64,000 bases of DNA from Aplectana chamaeleonis (GCA_029168955.1 JAPDOI010000183.1:398501-462500), one strand, 5' to 3'. Counted from the stretch's first letter, positions 38,478-49,049 are shown. The notes: generated from the sequence alone by a model not told the origin. Program-made: numbers and translations.

Positions 38478-39179
38478 GGATTTGGCATTGCACTGAATTG
38501 TCGTGAAACTGCTTCATAAGATTTGGCTATCAAACCGATTTTTAAGCCTAGTAAAATGGTTGAATTGATTTGGCTGATGTTGGTATATGCAGAAAACAAT
38601 CATTAAATGTAGTGAATTTGTTGCAAATATATTTGGCAGGCGCTCTATAACTTATCAAAGTCAAATCACGCGTCAGAAGGAATATCGCGTTAAGCGTAAT
38701 TTGGGTCAAATCAGAAAAAGAATAAGTCTAGCAACAAAAACGTTCTCATACATTGTGAAACGTCAGGGCTTTGAGGACACAAAGAAATAGCGTCAGTAGC
38801 TAATATTTTGTGTAAAGTTTCGTTTCCGTGATTTTTATTTAATCGGTGATGGAAGGTCTAGGACCCTTAGTGGGAACTACACTGAAAGAGGCAGAAACAC
38901 ATTCGAAAACCTTATTTATAGTTCATAAAGCCTTATTTCGTTCAGAATTGTTAATTGAGGATTAGTTGTTTTATGTCTTTATTTGGTCGCCAGAGGACCT
39001 TCTGACGCGTGATTTGATTCTGATGATTTATAGAGCGCCTGCGAAATCTGTTTGGTACAATTTCACTACATTTAATGATTATCTTGTCTGCAGATACTAA
39101 CAACAGCCAAATCAATTCAACAATTTCACTAAATTTAAAAAAGCAGTCTGATAGCCAAATCTAATGAAACGCCAAATCC
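38478..39179. mobile_element. 702-bp fold-back element with TTAA-like target duplication
   Basis: Inverted ends GGATTTGGC and GCCAAATCC. Subterminal inverted homology extends about 200 bp into each side (for example GAATTGATTTGGCTG and CAGCCAAATCAATTC, and AATCACGCGTCAGAAGG inverted at 38999). It is flanked by TCAA on the left and TTAA on the right. The uninterrupted paralogous site in the palindrome (near 35605) reads CCTTTAACCTTTTCTG, supporting insertion at a TTAA tetranucleotide. It has only short, unrecognised frames. TTAA preference recalls piggyBac-type elements, but the termini do not let me assign a superfamily. Confidence 0.7.
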
Positions 39180-39183
39180 TTAA

Positions 39184-39560
39184 CCTTTTCTGCGGAGCCC
39201 AACTTTCAGAAATTTCCCAACTTTTTCCAAGGGTTTCCCTTCTACAATATTGTCAATCCCTGAGAGTCAAGTTGATGTTTTTTTAGAAAACATAGTGGTA
39301 GAAATGGAGAAACAACCGCTCCGCTGCTAAGATAGCAAGATAACAGCTACGTCGCGGCTTTCTAGATACAAGAAAGGCATATACTTTTCAGTTTTAAAAG
39401 TCGAGAAAATGAATAAATGAGTTTCAAATGACCCGATTGTACAATGTCAGTCGCTCTAGCCAGAATTCAACGGTTCTTGCGAATGTGGCTCGTCTGCGTC
39501 GGCCCATACGTCTGATTTGGAGGCACAACTTGTATACGGAGTGCTATACATTGAACTGTG
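39184..39560. other. Unassigned DNA
   Basis: Starts with the right half of the repeat interrupted at 38478 (CCTTTTCTG then CCCAACTTTCAGAAAT). After about 39250 I see no repeat or gene. Confidence 0.4.
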
Positions 39561-39691
39561 GTCCTGCACACGTTCCATGATGTTCTGCACACTCCTACTG
39601 AGATCTTGCATACACTCCATAACATCCTGTCCCCCCCCCACCCAAATTGGGGTCCAGCGCACACTCCGTGGTGTCCTGCACCCTCTTGCTG
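39561..39691 (+). repeat. 21-bp minisatellite B, left fragment
   Basis: About six 21-bp units (GTCCTGCACACGTTCCATGA-type and TGCACACTCCTACTGAGATC-type). It ends in CTCTTGCTG, which is repeated as CTCTTACTG at 40568-40576 where the same array resumes. It is therefore the left part of an array split by the element at 39692-40567. Confidence 0.85.
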
Positions 39692-40567
39692 TGTAAACGC
39701 GAATTGCCGAACCGGACAAGTTGGCAGTGCGGTATGATAGCATGGCATTAGCTATTGGCTCGACGTGATCAACGAGTGGGTAGGTCATATCAACCAGCAG
39801 CCTTACTCAGGGACTCAGGGTGACGGCCTGCGAACCTTTCCCAGCTGGCCCGCTGTCTCCGTCCTCCGGCCGCCCGCTTTTGATTCGCTGGCCGGCTTCG
39901 TGTCGATGGCCCGCCGACCTTTTTTACCTGACTCGCGCTCCTTTTCTGTTTATCAGCCGCGCTCGGTTCGCCGGTCAGCCACATGTCGACGACCCGCCAA
40001 CCTTTACCAGATGGCCAGCAATCATTATTTGTATTATTATTTCCCTCAAGCATGTCACCCCAGGTTTACGGCTGAAAAACGCCTTGCTTCGGTCCGCCCC
40101 ACGGACGGAACCTTCGCCCCAGTCTGAGGTGAGGAACCACCCTCCTCGCGGATCGCGGCACTTCACCCCAGCCGAGAGGATACCCCTATCCCCTCAGCGG
40201 TCAAAAATATGCTGGCCTCCGGAGAGTGACTCGAATTCACTTTCCGGGGTCGGCATTAGAATGCGGAATGAGGACTCGAGTGAGATGAAGCGCCTTATAT
40301 ACTCTCGCAGCTAATCGTCACGGTGGCTGCGGGGTGAAACTCGTCCATAACCGCAGGGTGCACGGGAAGCACCGGCTGTGCATGTGATAACGACACAACG
40401 ACGTGATCACTCGTGACCACTATCAATTGTCTTTCCAACGGCCTAGCCGGCACCCTCTAAATGTTGGGCGCCGGCCGTCGTTTTTGGCATAGAGGTTCGC
40501 CGGCCTATGCCCCGAGTACCTAAGTACCGCACTGTCAATTTGTCCGGTTCGTCATTTCTCCTCCAGT
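39692..40567. mobile_element. 876-bp long-TIR element inserted in minisatellite B
   Basis: Flanked by a 9-bp target duplication with one mismatch (CTCTTGCTG and CTCTTACTG). Inverted ends share GCCGAACCGGACAAGTTGGC with GACGAACCGGACAAATTGAC and then GCGGTA. The right terminus, read inward, starts ACTGGAGGAGAAATG, as does the left end of a relative at 53878. Long TIRs plus 9-11 bp duplications fit Mutator-like or fold-back elements. The interior carries a minus-strand copy of the TATA/initiator module. Frames of up to 164 codons here are unrecognised and overlap the module. Confidence 0.75.
40060..40420 (-). promoter_or_regulatory. TATA/initiator module, copy 1 (possible solo LTR or mobile promoter)
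   Basis: On the minus strand TATATAAG starts at 40301 and the A of TCATTCC lies at 40269, 32 nt downstream. It continues with GCATTCTAATGC, a short hairpin, then a block ending GAGTCACTCTCCGGAGGCCA. The same order and the same 32-nt spacing recur at 47805-48093 and 62705-62993. No flanking direct repeat was defined. It could be a solo LTR of an unidentified retroelement or a nonautonomous element carrying an RNA polymerase II core promoter. Confidence 0.55.
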
Positions 40568-41253
40568 CTCTTACTGAGGTCCTGCACACTCCTACTGAGG
40601 TCCTGCACACATTCCATGACGTCTTGCTCATACCTACTGGGGTCCTGCACACGTCTCATGATGTCCTGCACACCCCTACTGGGCTCCCGCACACGTTCCT
40701 TAATGTTCTGCACAACCCTATTGGGGTCCTGCACACGTTACATGATGTCCTGCACACTCCTGCTGAGGTCCTGCACACATTCTACGACGTCGTGCACACC
40801 CCTATTGGGGTCCTGAACACTCCTGCTGAGGTACTGCACACATTCTACGACGTCATGCGCACCTCTTTTGGGGTCCAGTACACGTTCCATGATGTCCTGC
40901 ACACTCCTACTGAGGTCCTGCGCACATTCTACGACGTCATGCGCACCTCTATTGGGGTCCAGCACACGTTCCATGATGTCCTGCACACTCCTGCTGGGCT
41001 CCCACACACGTTCCTTGATGTTCTGCACACCCCTATTGGGGTCCTGCACACGTTCCATGATGTCCTGCACACTCCTGCTGGGCTCCCGCACACATTCCTT
41101 GATGTTCTGCACACCCCTATCGGGGTCCTGCACACATTATATGATGTCCAGCACACTACTGCTGAGGTCCGGCACACATTCTACGACGTCGTGAACACCC
41201 CTATTGGGGTCCTGAACACTCCTGCTGAGGTACTGTACACATTCTACGACCTC
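40568..41253 (+). repeat. 21-bp minisatellite B, middle part
   Basis: About 32 tandem 21-bp units with an 84-bp (4 x 21) higher-order period. The sequence CTATTGGGGTCCTGCACACG recurs about every 84 bp near 40953-41120, alternating GGGCTCC, GATGTCC, GATGTTC and GACGTC unit endings. It ends in ACGACCTC at 41246-41253, after which the 5.1-kb element starts. The array resumes in phase at 46348. Confidence 0.93.
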
Positions 41254-42060
41254 AGACAATTGGGTGGACCGACCGCGGGCGAAAAATCGCGTTTCGTACC
41301 GACCGCGTGCCACTATCGTACTGACCGCGGGCAAAAAATGCATTTCGTGCCGAACGCGCGCATTTGCGTACTGACCGCGGAAACGAGATAGTGCACGCGG
41401 TCGATACGCCTGAGCTCCGTACCAACCGCTCGCGAAATTTCATAGAGACGTACTGACAGCGCGCATTCATTTTCGCCGCGGTAAGTACGAAATATGACTT
41501 TTCGCTGCGGTCGGTACGTGAGCACACGCAGTCAGTACCCAAGAGCTCACGTTCGGTACGCAACCGCCCGCGTTCAGCACGCAAGAAAACTGGTCGTTGA
41601 GGTCCTTATTATCAGTCCGCGTCGTTGGCACGGATGTGCTCGCGTTCAGTACGCAATCGCCCGCATTCAGCACGCAGGCAAACTGGTGAGGGAGATAGGT
41701 TTGTCAGTGTGCACGGTCGGTACGCAAGTGTTCGCGTTCAGTACGCAGGAAAACTGGTTAGTGAGGTCAGTTTGTCAGTCCGTGCGTCGGGACGGATGTG
41801 CTCGCGTTCAGTACGCAATCGCCCGCGTTGAGTACGCAAGCAATTTTGTAGGCGAGGTCAGTTTTTCAGTCCGCGCGGTAGGCACGGATGTGTTCGCTGC
41901 GTACAAGCGTGCAGTACGCAATCGTCCGCGTGCTTCCGGCACGCAATGACACGCGTACAGTACGCAATCGCACGCATTCTGTACGCAAGCGAACCCGTGA
42001 GTGTGGTACATACACAAATGCACGTGCTTAGTGAACAACGAAATTTCGAGCGTTTGCACA
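41254..42060. repeat. Subterminal 21-bp array C, left end of the 5.1-kb element
   Basis: Irregular tandem copies of GTACGCAATCGCCCGCGTTC(A) mixed with spacers such as GAAAACTGGT and GGTCAGTTTGTCAGTCCG, preceded by copies of CGTACTGACCGCGGGC. Reading the right-hand array (45850-46330) in reverse complement gives GTACGCATTGTCACGCGGTC(G), which agrees at 14 of 21 positions, so both ends carry one repeat family as an inverted pair. Confidence 0.8.
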
Positions 42061-43375
42061 TCTAGCCTACCGGTTATTCAGAGGCAGGGTATTCCCTGAA
42101 AAGTTTTGACCTTGTTGCTCCGGTAGAGAATCAGATGAATTGGTCTCTGTGACAGCTGCGTTTTTAAAACTGAGAGTCCGACGAGAACCACTGAAATGAA
42201 GCAACACAATTTTATTCACTCATCTGGCTTCATCTATCCCAAGCCTATAACTCGTTCTCTTCAAAACAGTTAGTGCTCTTGAAGAACTCGTTATTCGAGG
42301 ATGGAGCAACAACATGAACGGGCGTAGTGATCCTAATTATAGTCGGTTTTAAGCTGTTTTGTGTGTTTTTGTCCTGGGCTCTTGCCGACTTCCGCCATAA
42401 TGAGGGTCAAATACCAATCTTGAGTTATCTGTGCACCACAAAATTTTTGAGCCATGAGGAAAATATGAATTTAAAAAAATTCTAAAAAAAAAGAGAATCG
42501 AAATCGAAAATCTAAACATTTTTTCATGTTTTTGTATAGCTTGGTCTCTCTAGTGAACGGATTTGTCGAAAGGGCCTCTGACAAACCTTCATTTGTAAAG
42601 AAAAACCAGTTTGAATACATTGTTAAATTTGATTTGAATTTCGGGCCAAAATAGTTTTTGGCGTTTTTCTGCATTTGGAGACCTCGTCACTGTCATTTCT
42701 GAAGAATTTTTGTGCCAAAAATGTTTTCCATGTTGTTTGACGGTTGCATCAAAAATCAATGAAAAAGTGTAAGATGATCGACCCAGAAGTGCTAGTTGAT
42801 CGACCCACAGCAGTCCTCAGGTGGCCATAACTTGTAAGATGCACATATTTAGAGGCTTAAATTTCGTGGGTGATGTCACCTAGCCCGAATGGCTCAATTG
42901 TACACAAAAAAAATTGAAAAGGATGCTAGCAAAGTCCATAATACGGGGGAGGCTTCCTTGATCACAATCACGCACGATTCAAAGAAATGCTCGAATCTCC
43001 ACTGGCCAGAATTGATATCCCTAACGAGTTCTTCGTCACCCGAAACCTATATGACCTCCTTGATCACCTCACTATCGAACACGCTAGTGGCGACCCCATA
43101 AACTTTTTCTTCCTTCTCCACCGGAGTGCTCAAAAAAGTCAACTAAAATGGCGATTTCCTTCAAATCGCAGGGCGTTTTCTTCATACATTCCGATTTCTC
43201 CTATTTCTCTCTATCTTATTCTTCTCCACTCTCTTCTGATTCTTTGCAACTCCAGATACTTTTTTCCTCTCCTCGTTTTCATCTCTTTTTTAATATGATA
43301 CTTTTCTTCGGTTTAACTACTTATTTATTTATTTACCATTTCACTTATTTATTTATTCACTTTTTCGTTTAATTA
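42061..43375. other. Interior of the 5.1-kb element, no gene seen
   Basis: AT-rich, with no ORF resembling a known protein. The frames at 42889-43101 and 42987-43298 are short and overlap in different phases. I cannot name anything in it. Confidence 0.4.
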
Positions 43376-43392
43376 CTTATTTATTTATCTAT

Positions 43393-43459
<67 letters not shown>

Positions 43460-43489
43460 CTTATTTATTTAATTACTTGTTAATTGATT
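43376..43489. repeat. TTTA microsatellite
   Basis: Nearly pure TTTA/ATTT tetranucleotide run with a few C substitutions (ATCTATTT, ATTTACTT). Flanking 43310-43375 and 43490-43510 are degenerate continuations. Possible source of length polymorphism. Confidence 0.95.
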
Positions 43490-44264
43490 TGTTTACTAAA
43501 TAATTTTTTTATTTACTGTCGTTCTCTGGGTCAGATTCCGGGCCTCATTTGCGCACTACAGTTTTTGCATCATACGACACGTGTTAGTCCTGCTGGGACC
43601 GCTTTTTCCCGTCACGATTCACCCTTCTCCCAGCACGATTATAATTGTGCTGCGTGCTGAAACAGCGACTCGTCGCAATCGCGGAGCGGAATTTCAGCTC
43701 GATAGCGACGGTAAAATCAGTCTCAACAGCTGACATATGCCATTGAAAAGGGTCCACAATCACAATCAACGTGGACACTCCATCCCATGAGGATTCGTTA
43801 AATAGAACGCAAGGGTACTAAGCTCACAACGCGATTAACACATTGAATTTCTTATAGAAGGATAAGGAAATAGACAAAGGAAGGAAATGCAAGAATAGAA
43901 ACGGAATAATGTAAAATACATAAAAGAAATGTCATCTTAGGCTGAGGAAAAGTAGTAAAATGTCTTCTAACACGAAAGTTTTATTTGAAAAGTGACACGC
44001 AGCAGGTATGCATTGCTCCCATTAGAATGGCGCGCATTAATGCCTAAACGAAGCGTTCGTGATGAGAAGGGTACTGAGTTTTCATCATGAAGGTGAATAT
44101 CTGGACACCAATGGATTAAAAATAGGTGATTTTTACCAGAGAAAAGACGTGCAAGCAAGGCAAAACGATTTACCGCGGCTGACCTCCCAACGCCAAGTAT
44201 AGTTATCATACACAATAATGAACGGCTAAGAGTTGACCAGTGACCATTTACCGTTGACCACAGA
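43490..44264. other. Interior of the 5.1-kb element, no gene seen
   Basis: No repeat family recognised apart from the microsatellite edge. Short unrelated frames only. Confidence 0.4.
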
Positions 44265-44735
44265 ATGTGCGGGACTCAGAAGAGCGCCAAGCGCCGGGGA
44301 GGGTGTACGGGACCCAACTGAGAGTTCACCAGGCGCCGGGAACGTGTGCGGGACCCGACTAGGTGCTTAGCGCCGGGGAAAGTGTGTTGGACCTAACTTA
44401 AAGTGTGTTGAGCGCCGGGGAAAGTGTGCGGGACCCAAATGTGAGCGCGCTGAGCGCCAAGAATTGGGTATTGGACCCAAATGGGAGTGCGTCGGGAGCC
44501 GAGAAATGAGTGTTGGACCCAAATGGGAGTGCGCCGAGAGCCGAGAAATGGGTGTTTGACCCAACTGGGCGCCGAGCGCAGGGAAAAGTATATTGGGCCC
44601 AAATTTAGTGTGCTGAGCGCAGGGGAAAGTGTGCGGGACACAACTGAAAGTGCGCTGAGCGCCGCGAAAAGAGTGTGGGACTCCAACCGAGGGTGCGCCA
44701 TGCGCCGGGGAAAGTGTGTGGACCGGACTGGTATT
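44265..44735 (-). repeat. Diverged 39-42-bp minisatellite D (relative of the satellite, inverted)
   Basis: About 11 degenerate units. The minus strand reads approximately TTGGGTCCCGCACACTTTCC then CCGGCGCTCAGCGCAC, recognisably related to the 42-bp satellite (GGGTCCCGCACACTTTC shared). Unit length varies from 39 to 42 bp with many point changes, so it looks old. It lies inside the 5.1-kb element. Confidence 0.85.
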
Positions 44736-45849
44736 CGAGGAACGATAATACCTAAGTACTCATTTGGCAATGATTCGATTATTCGATGCGTCATAATACA
44801 CGCCTACAAGTACGCCACAAAGCGGCGTGTGCGTGCACCTTGTTTTTCATTAACATGAAATTAACAAAACCAAACCTCTCCAGCTAGATCGCGGCTGTGG
44901 CGATTTTGAGATAAACACGCGGTAGGCATGAAACGGCTAGGTCGTAGTTCGCCGATCGCCGTAGCCAGCCCGGTCGATAACCACGAAAGACACATGAATG
45001 AGGTGGGGTGGAAAAACGTATTCGCTAACACATCCCGCCGAGGGATTTCGAAGGAGACGAAAGGGTTGATACCGCGCGCGCCAGAGGAACAGATCAACCC
45101 ATCTTACACTGTGTAATATGGAAATTCAAAGTCTGTTACGTAGTGATATCACTGCGAAAGATAAAGGTTCTATCGAGAAGCGAGTATTCTCCAGCGAACC
45201 TATGCGAGAAACTCCGGCGGTCGCGAGGAAGCCAAGGGAGGCGAGAGGTGGCAGTGGAGAGCGCATTTTGTACTGAAATTTCGCCTCATATCCCTTCCAC
45301 TTCCCGGCGAGTTGATGGCGAATACGACCCCTGGTGTTCTTTGCAACCTCCATCATCCATGTTTTTCATACGTTTCGACTGGGTCGGCCACGGCGAAGTA
45401 TGGCGTATTGGGTTTATAATACCAAGATTTCCTTTATTTTGCCATGACCGACCGCCTCCTCTGCTTGCTCTGCCCAGACTCATCTAAGCAAACTAGACTT
45501 TAGATGTTGTTGATTAAAAACCTCGTCCTTTGCAGTTTGAAAGCCAGCGGTGTTGGGCTGTTTCAACTTGTTCGTGCGTTACCCCGAGCTCCCACCCCAC
45601 TCCCAACGTTTGCTTATTTCCAATTATTTGGGACCAGATACTGACCTTCGTGATGAAAACCGTTTTTTTTTCTTTGTTGCAAACCCTGCATTAATGCGTT
45701 TCGAAAGAGCGCCATTTGACTGGAAGCACACGACCTGCCGCACATGCATGCGTACTAATAGCGGCCGTCTTCAAAAATGTATCGTATTGACCGCGTGATA
45801 AAATCGGGCCTTCCGCGTTTGAGTGCGTACTAACCGTAGTCAATCCTAC
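44736..45849. other. Interior of the 5.1-kb element, no gene seen
   Basis: Several short frames on both strands, none recognised. It is followed without a gap by the right-hand subterminal array. Confidence 0.4.
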
Positions 45850-46347
45850 GCACAACATTTGTACCGACCGCGTGGCAATGCGTCCCGACAGCGTGTCCAT
45901 GCGTGTCGACAGCGTGACTATGCGTACCGACCTTGTGACAATGCGTATCAACGGCGGGACAAGACGTACTGACCGCGCGGCGATGCGTACTAACCGCGTA
46001 CCATTGCGTATTGACCGCGCGACAGTACGTATCGACCGCGTGGAGGTGCGTACCAACCGCGTGACAGTGCGCACCAACACCGTGGCAATGCGTACCGACG
46101 GCGTGGCAAGACGTACTGACCACGTGGCAGTGCGTACCGACCGCGTGACAATACGTGCCGACCGCATGGCAAGACGTACCGACCGCGCCGCGATACGTAC
46201 TGACCGCGTGGCATTCAGTACTGACCGCGTGACAGTGCGTATCAACCGCGCAATTTTTCGTGCCGACCGCGCGCAAACTGCGTTCCAAACGTCGCCCATC
46301 CCGCTGTCGGTACGCAACTTCTCCGCCGTCGGTCCACCCCATTGTCT
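45850..46347. repeat. Subterminal 21-bp array C, right end of the 5.1-kb element
   Basis: About 20 regular 21-bp units of the type GACCGCGTGACAATGCGTAC(C/T), ending in the inverted terminal sequence GTCGGTCCACCCCATTGTCT. All frames that stay open here are by-products of the 21-bp (7-codon) period, for example repeats of MRTDRV. The sequence is CpG-rich and each unit contains GACCGCG. Confidence 0.9.
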
Positions 46348-46905
46348 GAGACGTCATGCGCACCTCTATTGGGGTCCAGCACACGTTCCATGATGTCCTG
46401 CACACTCCTGCTGGGCTCCCGCACACGTTCCTTGATGTTCTGCACACTCCTATTGGGGTCCTGCACACGTTCCATGATGCCCTGCACACTCCTACTGAGG
46501 TCCTGCACACATTCTACGACGTCATGCACACCCCTATTGGGGTCCTGAACACTCTTGCTGAGGTACTGCACACATTCTACGACGTCCTGCACACCTCTGT
46601 TGAGGTCCTGCACACGTTCCATGATGTTCTGCACTTTGCTACTGAGATCCTGCCCACGTTCCATGACGTCCTGCACACCTCTATTGGGGTCCTGCACACG
46701 TTCCATGATGTTCTGCACTTTGCTACTGAGATCCTGCCCACGTTCCATGACGTCCTGCACACCTCTATTGGGGTCCTGCACACGTTCCATAATGTTCTGC
46801 ACACCCCTACTGGGATCCTGCACACGTTCCATGATGTCCTGCACACTCCTACGGGGCTCCTGCATACATTCCATGACGTCCTGCTTACTCCTATTGCGGT
46901 TTCGT
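46348..46905 (+). repeat. 21-bp minisatellite B, right part
   Basis: About 26 units continuing the array that breaks at 41253 (AGACGTCATGCGCACCTCTA matches the internal array sequence near 40850-40870). It has an exact 84-bp higher-order repeat: CTATTGGGGTCCTGCACACG occurs at 46681 and 46765, and the unit TTCTGCACTTTGCTACTGAG occurs twice. Confidence 0.92.
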
Positions 46906-47044
46906 AGAGTTAACCGACACTTGAGCACACCATGCGACGCCTTCTTATCGATGGTGCACATGCTCTGCCAATTCGAGACTTGATACTTCGGGGAAAGCGG
47001 CCTTTATCACGCTCTGTTATCATTAGGCATCGAATTCACCTTTA

Positions 47045-47601
47045 GGCCCCCGTCATAGTCGGTGGATCTACTGAGTCCCACCGGGTCGATACGCATCGAA
47101 TCCGTGGAAGACGGGTGCAAAAAAAATCAACCCACTGAGTCCGACTGCGACCGTCTGATGCCCACCGCAATCCCCCCGGTCGATACTGATATTTCTCATG
47201 CGTACAAGGGCGGGGCCAATGCACCGACTGAGCCCGACTGAGTCCCACCGAAATCATCCTCACCCCACCCGGTCGATATAGGTGTTTTCACGTGATTTGG
47301 GTGCATTTTTTCGGCCGACTGCGACCTGCCGAGTCCCGCCGCATCTCGACTCTCGCCGTCTGCGCTCTGCCCCACGTACTGCTGATACGGAAATCAGATT
47401 CAGACATGTTGAAAACAAGAAAAATCAGCCACCAAACACGTTCCGATTCACAGCTGAAGTGATAATCGTCACTATCAATTGCGTGTTTCGCAGAGGAGTT
47501 GGTTGGCGCTGGGGCAACCGGACTCAGTGGGACTCAGCAGGTTTTTCCACCCCGGACTCATTCGGACTCAGCAGGTTTTTCGACGAAGTCTGACCGGGGC
47601 C
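47045..47601. mobile_element. Harbinger-like MITE, copy 1 (TTA target duplication)
   Basis: Begins GGCCCCCGTCATAGTCGG and ends TCTGACCGGGGCC, with inverted GGCCCC-GTC ends, flanked by TTA at 47042-47044 and 47602-47604. The interior has repeated GGACTCAGTGGGACTCAGCAGG words, GGGTCGATACG, and a tract of six or more identical bases. There is no transposase. Three-base TNA duplications and GGCC-type ends suggest a PIF/Harbinger-type nonautonomous element. A second member lies at 59210-59842. Confidence 0.7.
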
Positions 47602-47640
47602 TTAGCGCCGTCATAAAAGGTTATCCGCGCAAAGGGTGAA

Positions 47641-47760
47641 TTGTTGAGCGGTTGGATATCAGTCAGCGCAGAGTGAAAATACCGCCAGCGCTAACATGTT
47701 AATGCATATCAGTTGTTGAGCGGCTGGATATCACTCAGCAAAGGGTGAAATTAGCACCGT
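47641..47760 (+). repeat. 72-bp direct repeat, two copies
   Basis: TTGTTGAGCGGTTGGATATC at 47641 recurs as TTGTTGAGCGGCTGGATATC at 47713, each followed by a CAGCGCA/CAGCAAA-GTGAAA stretch and ending in CATGTTA or CATGTCA. Degenerate tandem duplication of unknown role. Confidence 0.7.
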
Positions 47761-47804
47761 TGCTGGCATGTCAGAAATTTTTAAACAAGTGAAAGCATCT
47801 CAGT

Positions 47805-48093
47805 GAAAACATGATGAAACGATTGATCACGTCTCGATGTGTTTACCATGAGCACAGCCGGTATAAAAGCCGCCTCATCTCACTAGAGTCATCATTCAGC
47901 ATTCTGATGCCGGCCTTGAAAGATGACTTCGGGTCACTCTCAGGAGGCCAGCATAATTTTGGCTGCTGGGAGGATACAGTGGGTTTCCTCACGGGGGGGA
48001 CGAGTTACGCCGCGGTCCGCAGAGGATGGCTCCTCACCGCAGACCTCGGCGGAGATTACGCCCATGTTGCGAGCAAGGCGAGGCTTCTTGCGC
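47805..48093 (+). promoter_or_regulatory. TATA/initiator module, copy 2
   Basis: GCACAGCCGGTATAAAAG with the TATA start at 47862, then the A of TCATTCAG at 47894 (32 nt), then GCATTCTGATGC (a small hairpin just past the presumed start), then a conserved tail GTCACTCTCAGGAGGCCAGC and CTCCTCACCGCAGA. This matches copies at 40060-40420 (minus) and 62705-62993. Not attached to a recognisable gene. Confidence 0.6.
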
Positions 48094-48118
48094 TGTGGAC
48101 CATCAAATTCGTGAAATT

Positions 48119-48180
48119 TTCGAGGTAAACTCACCTATTTTTCGAGGTAATTTCACCTCATTTTCGGGGTAAATTGGACC
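48119..48180 (+). repeat. 22-bp tandem repeat, three units
   Basis: TTCGAGGTAA then CTCACCTATT repeats with a 22-bp period (CGAGG at 48121 and 48143, CGGGG at 48165); isolated GGTAAATTCACC words continue to about 48260. Function unknown. Confidence 0.7.
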
Positions 48181-48538
48181 CTCTCTCGCTGCAAGTTCGC
48201 ACCATTTTCACGGGATATTCACCTAATTCTCACCTATCCTAGCGGTAAATTCACCCATGCAGTGAATTTAACGCGGCAAAAAAGACTTCATGCCGACTTG
48301 TACATAAGCATCAAGTCTCTTTTGCTGAGGCATCAAGTCTTGAATTGGCAGAGTGGTACGAACACGCGCCTCGCTCAAAAACATCCCTTCCGCACAGCCG
48401 TCCTTCTCCGATCCGGACGTTTGGAGTACACCACCCTAGAGAGCATGGTATTTATATGGAGTATCTGAGAAAACAATTACCGATAACCAAACAACCAGGC
48501 ATTTTTATAAACTAATCCTGATAGGCCGGTTTCTGAGT

Positions 48539-48742
48539 TTGTCCGTTAGGGGCGCAGAAGTCATTATGGTGAGTTTTGCAAATTATTTTCGGCTTTTCCA
48601 TAGCCGATCACCTCTCATTACAATTTTTCAGGTGATTCGGACCACGCCCTCCGAAAAATTTATTCGACGAGCAGAGGTGGAGGCGGAAGACGCGGCGGAG
48701 GCGGTGGTGGAGAACGTTTTTGCGTTTTTTGAGAGGTCATAA
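48539..48742 (+). other. Possible exon pair with a 63-bp intron (weak)
   Basis: GTGAGTTTTG at 48569 and TTTTTCAG ending at 48631 would bound a 63-bp intron of nematode-like size, polypyrimidine tract and splice sites. After it, one frame encodes a Gly/Arg-rich stretch (SRGGGGRRGGGGG) followed by a stop, and another gives an acidic Glu/Ala-rich peptide. No upstream exon, start or homologous family could be established. It may be a relic of an RGG-tailed protein gene or chance. Confidence 0.2.
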
Positions 48743-49049
48743 GTTTACAAAGCGAGGGCCATTTAGGATGAAAATTAGCACTCATATGTAAATTCTTGCA
48801 GCGCATCGAATGGCACACAGCTTATGCCTCTGGTGACGGTATGAATAGTTGAACTCATTAAAGGCCATCCGCGCGGGAAGATATCGAAGCAAAATCCTGG
48901 TGCGCGCTTCAAGCGCACCACAACTTTTAGGGCTTCTTCCGAATTCGTTCCCATTTCTAATCAAAAGCATAAAGTATTCACCAGTTGATATTTTACCGTC
49001 AACACAGAATTCTCGCTGAAGTGTAGAACACACTTTTATTCAAGCTTTT
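48743..49049. other. Unassigned DNA
   Basis: Contains a small palindrome GGTGCGCGCTTCAAGCGCAC at about 48899, reminiscent of GTGAGCGCTTCGCGCTCAC in the BEL/Pao region near 27876. Otherwise nothing recognised. Confidence 0.4.

Larger units (their letters stand above)
41254..46347. mobile_element. 5.1-kb TIR element splitting minisatellite B
   Basis: Left end AGACAATTGGGTGGACCGAC and inverted right end AGACAATGGGGTGGACCGAC (1 mismatch in 20). The outer flanks ACGACCTC and GAGACGTC are degenerate versions of the array word ACGACGTC that would be expected at an empty site, so an 8-bp target duplication is plausible. Minisatellite B is in phase on both sides. Behind each TIR is an array of 21-bp repeats rich in GTACGCA/TGCGTAC and CGCG, in opposite orientation at the two ends. 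The interior (42061-45840) has no recognisable transposase. The TIR-plus-array design resembles large nonautonomous DNA transposons, and a possible 8-bp duplication would favour hAT-like, but this is inference. Confidence 0.7.

Noticed and set aside
39765..40314. Overlapping frames of 120 and 164 codons as a gene
   Set aside because: They lie within the long-TIR element and over the minus-strand TATA/initiator module in GC-rich DNA, where long chance frames are expected.
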